From assembly GCA_030435675.1 (NCBI GenBank), contig CM059621.1:16926001-16990000 (forward strand): a stretch of 64,000 bases of DNA, read 5' to 3'. Every line of letters starts with the position of its first letter. The stretch's first letter is position 1. The notes below the pieces were generated by a model that worked only from the letters and a program-made list of their open reading frames with translations, had not been told where the DNA came from and did not search any database. This document shows, one piece after another, positions 23,211-34,300 of the stretch. Source of the stretch: Steinernema hermaphroditum. Taxonomy: Eukaryota; Nematoda; Chromadorea; Rhabditida; Steinernematidae. Both the position numbers and the translations under genes were made by a program.

Positions 23211-25456
23211 CTACTGACCGACCGTAACAGCTTGAACGGCGAATCGATCGTAGACCTCCCTGGTCATCTGAAGCACCTGTCCTGTGGCGAAGACGACGCC
23301 TCGGTAGGCGATGGACACTTGAATCCGAGCGCTCTTATCGTTGACCATGTAAGGACAACTCTGAAGATGGCTGAATTCTGGCATGGGACACGTCAATAGC
23401 CACGTATGTCTACAAGCTATAGTGTATTGGATTCTAGTGCGCTAGACGCTACCTGAAGGTCGTGTCCACTGGATAGTCGCCAATCCATATTATCATTTTC
23501 TCGGCGAAGTTCTCGCCTTCAAGGAATATGGTGTTGTTCTGGATGAACAATTTGGATACGGTAGGTATGATGTCGAGTGTGTGCAGTGGATTGTAGGGAT
23601 TGCCGGTAGGGTCACTTGGGTGGAAGAAGCGGAATACAGTATCAGACGAGGAGGCGATCGTCCAAACCGCTGCGTCTGAGAGTTGACCGTCTTTAATTGC
23701 CTGAAAATTATTGGATTTATGTCTATATGTCTATGTCTACAAAGTCGAACGCATCCAGGTTCCGGTATATTGCAAAGAGGGAAACGTTTCACAAGCAATT
23801 CCAGAGATATTTCTTTGCAAAATCGACGCGATTTATTTGAAGATTTTGTGCAATATTTCTCGAAATTCTTCTGAAACGTTTCTTCAGATGTTGATGTTAA
23901 TATTGTGGCATATTTATGCGTCGACGCGGAACAATGAGATTGTCGAGAATCTTGACAAACTCTCAAGGTTTGTCGGATTTACAACCCTGACAAACCTCCA
24001 TGTTTCATTGGAATATTTCTGAGCTTTGAACCCGGAGATATAAGGCCGTATGAAACGTGTCGACATCGAGTGTTTCATAGGATGTTCCAGAGATATTTCA
24101 CAACATGAGATGTCAGATATGTTTACATCTGACGAAATAAAGAAATGTTTAAAAGACTATCAGCAGTATTTTACGAAATCGTGAATAAATAAAATCGCAT
24201 GGGTTTGGCTAGAAATATCCCTAGAAATACTTGTGAAACGTTTCTCAGTCTCAGTCTCATCAAACGGCTTTGGAGAGTGCAACCGGTTGTTTTTCATTGT
24301 TTTTGAAGATAAAATTCATCGCTCCAGTCTACACGAAAGATATCAATAAAAACGCCTTTTTGACTATTAGATCATTGAATTTTTTGATTACTTCCTTATT
24401 TATAGATAGGAGACTTACATCATACTCCATAATTTCGTTGCGGGAGCCCATCGCCAAATATAGATTCTCTTTCCCTCTCTCGATCAGTTGGAAAGCACAC
24501 TTATAGAGCTGGCAGACGGGCTCCTCTTTTCCCGATGGGACCACCTTCATCTTCTCCTTTCCCTCCACTCTCCGAATCCGGACAAGCGGATGGGAAATAC
24601 CAGTGCGTGGGTCGCTCAGTCGCACCACTTGGTCGAAGTTGATGTAGCCTTCCACGTCGTCTCCGTTCTCGTTGACGAGGCAGATCTCTAGGGACGACCA
24701 CCGATCGGCGCTTCCGGTGAATTGTCCTTCGTCGGCGAGCATAAAGCGCGTCGTTGAAAAGGTCTTCGTCTTGCACGACAGGGCTACGGTAGAGCCGCTA
24801 ATGATGACGAGCGTCTTGCAGTCGGTGTTCTTGATCGACTGCTTCTTCTTCGGCTTCTTGCTGATCACTTTGATGCGATCGGATTTGAAGTGGCCGATGA
24901 GTTGGTCGTGTGTCTTCTTCAGGGTTACGGTAAGCTCGAAGAACGTCGCTTTGGACGTTTTCTCCGATGTTCCGAAACGCGGATCTTCAGACGTGATCGA
25001 CATCTTGGCCTGGGCGTAATTCTGAAAGGTTTTTATGAAATGTAGGCCGAAGGTAAAGTATCCCCAAAATAACACTATAACACAAAATAATAACACACCT
25101 TTCCCTTAAACTCGAGTCTCTCATCGCCACATCCATTGGTGATGGTCCCACAAATACCATTCATCGCCTCCGTCGTCGTCATCAGATACCACGGCTTCAT
25201 GTTGTTCAGATAGCTCGTGCACAGGCCCTGCCACCCACCTCCCTCGAGGGTTACTGTAGGCGGCAGACAGAAGAAGCGTCTCTCGTTCTTGTACGACTTC
25301 TGAACGGCGCGCGAGTGCGAAATCGTCAGACGACACTCGTAGTGATCCGTATTTCGGAGGTACTCCCTCATACGCTCCCTGAAGGGTTACGGTAGAGCCA
25401 AGAAGAGATGAAATATTCACGTACCGGGTTATCTGGAAGTCCATGGTGTGCGTCAT
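23211..25456 (-). CDS. lag-1: CSL (RBPJ/Su(H)/LAG-1) family DNA-binding protein
   Basis: Five exons: 25425-25456, 25099-25378, 24419-25021, 23453-23700, 23211-23409, giving 453 residues. The order matches CSL: the RHR-N start (TRERMREYL, then RFFCLPPTVTL), the DNA-contact stretch DRIKVISKKPKKKQSIKN, the beta-trefoil domain (ISGSTVALSCKT, STTRFMLADEG, SQLHKCAF-like CQLYKCAFQL) and the RHR-C domain (AAVWTIASSSDTVFRF, FLEGENFAEKMIIWIGDYP). CSL proteins bind target promoters and switch between repression and activation when the Notch intracellular domain joins. The sequence is unusually divergent (CLPP for the usual CPPP) and lacks the long N-terminal extension of C. elegans LAG-1, so this may be a second, specialised copy. 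Intron 3 (718 bp) carries a repeat also found in the TM9SF2 gene. Confidence 0.9.
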
Positions 25457-25940
25457 CGCGCGGTGAATAATGAATCAGGTGGGCGCGGGTGCCTTCGTTT
25501 TAATGCTGCTCACACATCGTGGCATCTGACTGAAAGTGCCCCTGGAAAGAGCGGCTTTTGTGTCGGTTTGTGGCGCAGTGATGAATGTGCGAAAAGTCCC
25601 ACAGCGCATTGGCGATGCGGAAGTGCGCTTTGAGCGCTGAGAAGTGTGCTTTGCGGTGGGTACGGTAAGGGGAATGATGAGGGACACTGAGCTTTGGCAC
25701 CACGTGGGCACTGTGCTCTTCGGAAAGGCCGCTCTTATGTCGGCTTCTTGTGATCTATTCCATGCAGACAGGGAGCATATCAACGTTAGACAGTTATAGT
25801 GTAGGTCGCTCTTCGAGTGAAAAGTCAAGTTCAGTGTAAAGTGGGAATTAAATAAATGTATGAACTTCTTTTGAAAACTGGCAAATGATCTTGATACGAT
25901 AAAGAAAAGGAGACGAGAACGGAACATTATGAAAAAGATT
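25457..25940. other. Upstream region of the CSL gene
   Basis: Frames at 25475-26047 (minus) show no coding support. AATGTGCGAAAAGTCCC and GGTACGGTAAGGGGAATG occur here. An upstream exon of the CSL gene could lie in this stretch, but I found no clear donor. Confidence 0.3.
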
Positions 25941-25941
25941 T

Positions 25942-26013
25942 CTCCCCGGCCGGGAATCGAACCCGGGTCTCGCACGTGACAGGCGCGGATACTCACCACT
26001 ATACTACCGAGCA
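25942..26013 (-). tRNA. tRNA-Asp(GTC)
   Basis: 72 bases. Anticodon loop CTGTCAC, A-box TAGTATAGTGG, B-box GGTTCGATTCC, T-run terminator downstream. One acceptor-stem mismatch (second base G in place of C). It is joined head-to-head to R1 copy 5. Confidence 0.85.
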
Positions 26014-26109
26014 TACAACGTAGTGTCAGGGACAGAGCATTTGTCAAGTCTAGAAATGTCTCGTGAATCTTGGAAACATTTCACTCGTTTTATCCACGAC
26101 GGGATGCAA

Positions 26110-26340
26110 CATTTTACACCTTCGACCACATTTCTTTGTCTTCTCTGTCGCAGACAGGTAGCACCGCTCTCTTCAGACAGTCATCTCTATGGCGTCTGTC
26201 TCCCAAGACCGATGGTCAATCTCTGGAATCGACGCAGTTAACCGAGAAATTCTTTCGCCTTTTACTAAAGAATTCCGTGCGTCGACTCGCTTTATGAGTT
26301 TATCTCAATTTTTGGACAGCCGACCGCAAGGAAAGGATAG
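26110..26340 (+). repeat. Hairpin repeat family R1, copy 5
   Basis: Hairpin present with one change in the left arm (GAATCGACGCA). A linker of about 90 bp homologous to those at 21704 and 43280 connects it to the tRNA-Asp at 25942. Confidence 0.85.
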
Positions 26341-26764
26341 TAGTACCTTGTATGGTGTCTGCAATCACAGACATAGCGATAATGATAATAATCTGACACA
26401 AATTCACATAAGGAAAATAAGGAAGAAACACAAATAAGGAATGTTGACTATGTAAATTCTAGCCCTTGGACTCACCACTTCTGAGATCTCCTGAGGCAGA
26501 ACATGGTAAGACTGTCTCACTGGAGAAGAGTGCTTGCCTCTGTGAGCCAGTTTTAGACTCCAAATGAAGTTCCCTCTTTTCTGTGCACGACACATTTATC
26601 CACATCACTATATGTACAAGAACTTTTGGAGTGATTTGTGGCTAGACAAGACAATAAATACATCCAACGGCTTTCTGAGACGATATGTACAATCCGTATT
26701 GCACTTTTGAGTTCGTGGCGGGCCGGCCAGCCAGCAGCGGCGGAGGGTTTGGGGCGGAGGGTGA
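26341..26764. other. Short intergenic gap, no gene recognised
   Basis: Lies between R1 copy 5 and the last exon of mdt-27. No coding pattern or clear repeat is visible. Confidence 0.35.
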
Positions 26765-29693
26765 TCACGGCGTGCAGGTTTCGTGGCAGAATCCTTTCAT
26801 TCCGTGCATGAGCGGCAGTGGAGGCATGAAATTCTTCAGTATTTTGCTAAAATTCGCGTCGTTACGGATCAAATTCTCTTGCTGAACTACTACGGAACGT
26901 ACTTGCAAATCCGGCATTTGGACGTGAAGACGTCGTTGAAGTTGGTGAAAGTCACCAGCATCTTGTTGAAAGTGATCGGTTTCGGTTCCACCGCGAACTG
27001 ACCGTTGAAGGAGTGGATGATCTGTATGTTCCCGGTCACAGCCATCCTCTGATAGACGAGAAATCTGCTTCCATAGAAGGGATCGATCTATGTGGAGCCG
27101 GTCAGTCTAAGCCCTCAAAAGCGCGAAAGGTTACCTGCTTTCCCCTAATGACGTTTCCCTGCTCGTCCCGGTACTTGTAGCTCCCCACGTAGGTCCAATC
27201 CTCGCGGGGCGCTATGAACTGAATGAACTCGAACTGGCCACTGTTGACGAGAAGGGCCATCTTCAGCAGGACTGGCCGCGTTTTGAGGTCCACTGAGGCA
27301 ATGTCGAAACTTCCGTAGAAGTTGAGCTCGAAGACGGTCAGGATGGGGCAGTTTTCGGTCTGGCGCACGTTCCAGCCGCGCTTCCGGGCGTCCTGCGCCG
27401 CCAGCTTGAACATGTGGATGAAGTTGCGGTGCTTATCCGCTTGGCAGTGGTTCATCGTCCTCTCCGGGAAGAACGAACTCTTCGGGGGCCGCGAGTTCGA
27501 CATCCGCAGGAACTCGTACATGAAGTGGTATGTTTGCTGAAATATTTCATGGATAAATATTTGTATTTGTAGAAGAAGAAAAGCGGCTTTAAAGAGAGCG
27601 TAACAAAGGTCTATACAGCCTTATGACAGTAACCAAACCTGACTAGATAGATCACATTAGGCCACCTATAATCCACCTAGCCATATACCTATACTTTTCA
27701 ACTCTAGACATCATTGAAGGAGACTTGAGCTCTACGGAAAACAGAAAGAATACTAGCTGTATCGGCCGCCTGCGGCGTCTTATTGCTTAGTGCTTCATGC
27801 TTTATGCTCATGCCCTGTTCTGCTCCATGATCATCCCCATTCATGTCTCATTCTATGCCCTGTCCTTGGTTTATCCCACCATTCTTCATCTTATTTCTTC
27901 CCCGTCCAGTCCTCCACCTTAGAAACCTTTGACCATCCCTGCCCCAGTTTACGCCCCATCGCTTCTGTGTCGATGCCCCATCATGCCTCATCTTATTCGG
28001 AAAACAGAAAGAATATAGGCCGAAAAAAGCGGCTGTAGAGGAGGGTGGCAGAGGCCTTATGATTATAACCAAGAGCTTGACTAGATAGACCATATTAGGT
28101 CCACCTTTTGGAGCACTTTGCAACTCTAGACATTAGCAACTGAGACTTATCCCGACAAAAAACGACTGTTCTGATGCTATCTAGTCGGTTTAACTGCGCT
28201 TATAGAGGTCCAGCTAGGTTCCTTAGAACCCCTCCTAAGCAGATTAAACGGTGGCCTTTTGACTATCTCATAGTCCGTTCTTTTAGGTGTCAATCGTTCT
28301 ATGAATCTTGCATTTATGTCTCGTAAACTTACAGTATAAGTTTCCTTGTTCATGCCCACGGCCATGAGACTCTCGAAGAACTCGGCCGTCTGGATGTCAG
28401 TGCTCGACTCCTGCGCCACCCGATTCATCGTGTCGTAGACGTGGGAGTGTGGAGTGTTGCTGGGAAGGGCGGCGGCTTTTACTTCCAGGGCGCTAAAATG
28501 AGTTCGTATTGTAAGTGGAAAAGTGGAGTTCGTTCCAGGGCCAAGGAAAGTGTTGAATTTTAACGTTTTTGGCAAAATTCGACTCAAAACTTGGTCCTAA
28601 AGCGTATAATGGACCTCGCTACACAACATGATCGAGCGCTTCGTTGAGAATTTAGTGAATTTAGAAGATAGAGGGACAATTTTCAACTCCTGGCTCCGCG
28701 AAACTCAAGGCTCAAAACTTAAAGCAATTTGTGCCGTTGGAATAACAGAAATACTCCAAAAGTATTAACTCATTTGCTTCATGAAAGCCTTCCAGCGGTT
28801 TCGACTTTGGAAATGGTAGATTTTGGACGTTTTAGGGTGTTAGCGACCTTAGGAGATTGGACAATGTCGGTGAAGCATCTCGCTTTCGACTGACATAGTG
28901 GCATGGACAGTACTTCAGGGCCGGATTTTGCCCAAATGTCAAGACTTAGATCCCAAAAATGCCCTCAGGACCGCAAAATTTCTGGCCATCTTAGAGGGAT
29001 TCCCGTTGAAGACCTGAACCAGAACTTACTCGTATTGACTGCCAATATGGCGTACAGAAGCGATGACGTGTTCGGCGAACTTGACCGTTTGTTCGCCCTC
29101 TCCTGAAGGGATCCCCTTCCAGAAAAAGCGGAGGAACTTTTCGATTTCCATGCGGAGGAGCCTGATGTGATCCATGCCTGAAAGAGGTTCCTGAATTTGT
29201 GGGTTATGAATATTTGTTGACGTCCCGGTTTTGAGGTTACCCAAGGCGGTGGGACATTCTACCGAGGCTGAGAAAAATAGGTTTATGGATTGTCCTGTCA
29301 AAAGTCTGAGCGGTAAGTATTCAAAGCTTAGAAATGTAACCCTGAAGGGACTGATCAAAGATATCAGAAATGTGTTCCACCCGGTGGTGCCCCTTGGTTC
29401 AGAATGGGACATTGTACCCCAAAGCGAGAGTCTCGTTTCAAGGATAATTTTGTGCATACAAAATCCTTACACAAATCGACTTGATGATTGAGCGTCTTCT
29501 CCTGCTCCGTGATTCCTGGCACCTGCATCACTCCCGGCCTCATCATCGCCGCCGCGTTCATCATGTTCATGTTCATGGCAGCCGGGTTCATGTGCATGCC
29601 AGGCATGCCCGGCATTCCGGGCCCGATGGGGCCACCCGGCGGCGGGTGGTGCGGCTGCGGCGGCGCCATGCCCGGGTACGCCGGCTGCTGCAT
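26765..29693 (-). CDS. mdt-27: Mediator complex subunit 27
   Basis: Six exons: 29471-29693, 29030-29177, 28333-28492, 27135-27536, 26903-27087, 26765-26846, giving 399 residues. The N-terminus is Met/Pro/Gly-rich and starts MQQPAYPG. A helical segment follows (DHIRLLRMEIEKFLRFFWKG), then the C-terminal region with VLLKMALLV, a YQRMAVTGNIQIIHSF-like stretch, and a Cys/His end (CRICNKIL, then HGMKGFCHETC), which is the zinc-binding tail that closes MED27 proteins. MED27 sits in the Mediator tail and helps link activators to RNA polymerase II. A 3' splice site at 29740-29741, 47 bp upstream, supports the ATG at 29693 over an upstream in-frame ATG. Introns 2 and 3 are long (537 and 796 bp), the last two only 47 and 56 bp. 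Assignment is by pattern, as the middle of the protein is divergent. Confidence 0.72.
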
Positions 29694-29741
29694 TCTGGTG
29701 GCGATTCTGGTGGCGTCGGAAAGTGTTCGTTTCAATGATCT

Positions 29742-31326
29742 GAAACTTCTAGTAGAAAGAAGGGGAAAGCATTGGATATCTATCGTCAAAAATGTGTGAA
29801 CTATGAAGGTGCGAATAGTATAGTTTTCGATGGTGACAGGGAATGTATTAGAATTCTCTGTTTGCAGTCAACGTCTAAAAGTGGTATATCTTTGCGATTA
29901 AAAGATTTTTTGAAGCAACCGAATGGCCACACCTCTGGTTCACACATTCCTAAAAGGGTCTCACCCCAAAGTTCAGAAACATTTCATTAAACGCAAAAAA
30001 GAACAGCGTTTATGCTTTGAAATCTTTTTGAAACCGTCTCTAAAACATCTTTGAAATATTTCTTGAGAGAAGCCCGAGAAGTTGGAATTTCGGAGTGGAA
30101 ATGTTCCCCATCACCGAACACTCGAATGTCTATTACTGCCAAATGAATCAGCCGAAAAAAACGACCGGTTCACCTTTCTATGGCTGTCTGAAATGAAGTC
30201 TCAAAAAGAAGAAATATCTCTAACAGCACTGTGAAATATTCCTATCCGGTCCATTTGGCAGAAACGGTCGATGAAACGAAACGGTCGATGAAGGGGAACA
30301 TTTCCACTCCTAAATTCCAAAACGACGTTTTTTCTCAAGAGATGCTTCAAAGACATCTCTCAAGACTGGTGTGCTTCATGGAAACATTTCTAAACTGAGA
30401 AATAAGACCACATGTCTCTATGAGAATATTTCACAGAACTTCACGAGATATTGTCCTCTGTCCCATCCTGAGCACTCATATTGGACCATCAAAGACACCT
30501 CTAGGGCAGATTCGTAGACTGGATGGAATACGGTGTTTTTACTAATAGGACAGTGATTGAGCATGAACCCATTTAAAAACCAGACATGTAAAAGTGCAGT
30601 AGACTAAAATCCGTGTTTAGAGGGGAGCCGTATGCAGAGATGCTATTCGACTCTCGATCTTTCGACCCCAAGCGTACCATTTCCGGACAGATGCCCATGG
30701 CAAAGTGTAATAGACACACCCACGGCCCTATAAGTCGGGAAAAACTACCGTTTCCGCAATTTTTCTTAAATATAACGCCATGTAACTAGTGTATATGTCA
30801 AATAAAAGAGACATTTAAAGGAGAATACCGAAGGTGTGACATTTCTACATGTCTATCGAAAATGGTCAGACCGAAACTTAACAGAAATTCTCATCGGGAA
30901 CGACTCAGACTCAAGAAAGGCCAAGCGACGACACCTTCTTCGCTAAGCGAGACAGAGCAAAAGGAGCAGAAAGCCGAAGAAATCGATAAATTAATAACTT
31001 TTGAAAAAAGTCGCCAAGTCGAACACGGTCACAGAGCGAACTTTACGAGGCGCCTCTCGGCGGGAGCATTCGTGGCGGGACCGCGGCGGTCGTTCGGAAG
31101 CGCCGTCCGGACGGGCCGTCGGGCGGCGGCGGTCGCGGCCTCGTCGAGACGACATCGTCGTCGTCGTCGTCGCGTTGGCTCCGACGTGGCACAACGTCGA
31201 CGCCGATGGCGATCTCATCCTCCCCCACTCCAGGGCGCATCATGTCCCGTTTAGTCCTGTTCGCGAGGCCATCTGCGTGTTACGCGTCCCCAGAGGAGTC
31301 ACCTATTGTTAAGGTAATATCCGAGA
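29742..31326. other. Divergent upstream region between mdt-27 and TM9SF2
   Basis: Holds a foldback structure at 30082-30320 and, at 31000-31320, a GC-rich block with CGT/CGTC runs that is probably the TM9SF2 promoter. The plus-strand frame at 30862-31254 is low-complexity and arginine-rich toward its end, and I do not support it as a gene. Confidence 0.4.
30082..30320. repeat. Foldback (inverted-repeat) element
   Basis: TTGGAATTT at 30082 followed by GGAGTGGAAATGTTCCCC (30092-30109) is complemented by GGGGAACATTTCCACTCC (30293-30310) and AAATTCCAA. The arms are about 28 bp with one mismatch, and the interior is about 180 bp. No reading frame spans it. Confidence 0.75.
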
Positions 31327-34300
31327 ATGATGCGTCGGCTGCCGTTGCTCGCCATCGGCACTCTGCTGCTCGCCTGGACCGTCCACGGATTCTACCTGCC
31401 CGGCCTGGCGCCCGTAAACTTCTGCATGAAGGATCAGCAAAGGCCGAACTGTCCGGTAAGCGTTGGACATCGAATTTCTCGGAGATAGTACCGTCTAAGT
31501 GGTGAGACGCTATCGATTTTTGATAGCGCCAATCGGGGGTAATGACGAATCATCACATGTGTTTGTGATTGGGGGTGCTGTGGGTTACCCTTAAATCACA
31601 CTACAAGGAATTAGTCTCCGAATGGACCGATCGTAGACCCTCAAAACCGTACAATATGATACACTTTGTCGATGAAAAAGTAGTCCTTATTAAAGACGGG
31701 CTTTACATTATATCGGTTTTAAGACAGGTATCTCATTTGCATCGCTAGAAGTTTTGATTATGATAAGCATCGTTCTCAAATACGGTCGTTTCTGCAAAGG
31801 GTTTGTCTGGACCGTTCCAACATCTGCTTAAAAAGGGTACTATTTTTGTGATCCACTATAGAGCTGCCGCATATTTACATTTACGAGGGGGTGGCGATCG
31901 ATGCTCCCTCGCCTGTAATCTCTGTTTGTGCCACCCTTCGTATATTTGGGTGCTATATGATGGAATGATGTGCTAATTGAACCGAGGATCTATCGTTTGT
32001 TCGAAAAATTTGAGCATGTAGGAAACCATGTCTATGGAGTTGGGAATGAGTGTCCTTAAAAGGGTAATTCAGACAGAAGTCTGGAAAGCCATTTCCAAGA
32101 GAATCGAAACTTGGGGTCGGAAAACGAAAAAAAGCGACCGGTCCCACAGGTCTGAATGTCTGAATGGCTTTCTAGACTTCTGTCGCAAATACGTCTTTGA
32201 AAGCATTCTGTATGATCGACATGTCTATGTCTACTGATCTGTACAAACGTTTCTCCATCTAGTCCTACTGACTTCTTTATTTGAAACGACTCTGGGAAGT
32301 GCAACCGGTCGTATTTCTATTCTTTCTAATTAATGTAATCGGCCGCTCCAGTCTACCTTCTGTTCTGTACTTCTGTAATAAAAATGTGCGGTATTTAGAC
32401 ATGTGATCATTTTGCCGACCACAGTGCAACCGGTATAGATCCATCCTGTTTTCGAAAAAGAGCCGCATCCATAGCTATCTTTTAGTTCACAACTCAGAGA
32501 AATGAACTTAGAATTTAAAGGCTAAATACTCATATCAAATCGAAAACAAACAATGTTTTCACATTAATTCAATCATATTTAGCCTATTCGGTGATTGTAC
32601 CACAATTTGATCCAATGGTAGCTCTGCATGTCATTTATATGCCACCAGCTTCCGTCACTTGCTGCCCTCTTTAACCAGTTGGAAACGTTATTCCTATGTA
32701 ACTTGATCTATGAGAATTTCACCCCGAATAGCTGGCGTTCAAAATTTTGTCATCCAGGATTATAGCCGCACGCGCCAAACAGATTATGCTAATTTCGAGC
32801 GAAAACAACGCGTGTTGGCGTTCGTGAACTTTCAACGCAGTCGCATTATTGTTAACGCGTTGGAAAATTCCTCTAAAAGATGTAGAAAAATCAGTTCCGC
32901 AAAGGTCTTTTTGTACAGATCAGTACAATCTTTGTTGAAGTTCAAGGTGATTTCACTAGGAGACCGTGTTTTTAAAAAAGTCCTCAGCACACCCTTCTCT
33001 AACCTCCTCGTCATATCCTCATTGTTAAGGACACGAGTAGCTATCTTCACTTCCAAAGAGACAACTTCATGCATTTCTTTTCAGAACAACATAACCCTCT
33101 TCGTCAACAAGCTCGACAGCGACCAAAGTGTCATTCCCTATGAATACCACAGGTAACCAACCCACTCACACACTGACTATCCTATCGTTCTCAGTTTCGA
33201 CTTCTGCGTCGGCAGCGAAGACGAATCTCCAGTGGAGAATCTCGGTCAAGTGCTCTTCGGAGAACGCATACGTCCGAGTCCGTATCGGGTAAGATTTTAT
33301 CGCGGCTGTTTTTCGAAAACACTTATTTGTGGAAAGGAGATGCCGTGGGGAAATGCGAGGCATAGAGAATGAGGGGTATTCAGGCTTTTGAATTGGCGGT
33401 GCATATAGGCGTCGACAAGCGCCAGAAGGTTCCTTCTTTGTGGCACTGGAGATAAAGGTGAAAACAGCGGATTTTTTAGATGAAAATGGAGATCTCAGAG
33501 AGTCAAAAACTCTGTCGGATATCTGTAATTTAACTAATAATTCGGATCCGATTGAGTCAATTTCATTTCGGTGACGTGCGGTGACGTGGAATGTCCATCA
33601 AAAACTCCAATCATAGAATTGTCCAGTAGATGAGATCATACTAAATGGATCCAAGCTGTAGTCTACAAAGGAACTGTTAGAGGTGCCACGCGCCAATCAA
33701 AAATGAATCCAGTAGCAAACGATATGAGTTACAAGGAAAGGTCCCAATCTGTCCCAGGCCAATTTGGAAGATAGATAGATTTTTAAAAAGATAGATAGAT
33801 TTTTTTTTGTTAAAATTTAAAATTTCAGCCGAATCGACGTGGGATAGTTTGGGACATGCATGTCCTCGCTCAAGTATGATTGAAAAAAAATGGTTCGATT
33901 CCTTCTTAAGATTTTTGAGTTTTCTTTCGCTCTGAAAAACACACAAATTACATTTGTTGTGGTGCCAAACACACTTACGATTGACCAACACATCCCTTAC
34001 TAAGGCCTATCGCTTGATTCTGGTTCTGTTTGGTACTTTGAACGTTCCCCTGGATAGCATTACCAATATTTTTTGATCCGGAGATGCCTGACTCGACTTG
34101 GCTGACAATTCAATTCGAAGTGTCTTGAGGAGGTTGTATAAAGTGGCTTCCTTGTCCTTTCATCTATTTCTCACCAAAGGGGCATTTGATCAAAACCATG
34201 CAACTCATCGGATTTTGAAATATTGTTGGGATGTCCCCATTTCGATGTCCCTATTTATTCCTATCACTAAAATCCGTGTTTCCGGCTTCTGTAAACCCCT

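Noticed and set aside
30862..31254. A 130-codon plus-strand frame upstream of TM9SF2 as a gene
   Set aside because: Its second half is arginine/alanine low complexity from a GC-rich tract that is open in several frames at once. No splice site, leader acceptor or family resemblance supports it.
32710..33156. A 148-codon frame in the first TM9SF2 intron
   Set aside because: Only its last 68 bases are coding, and these are TM9SF2 exon 2 in the same frame by chance continuation. The rest has no conserved pattern.
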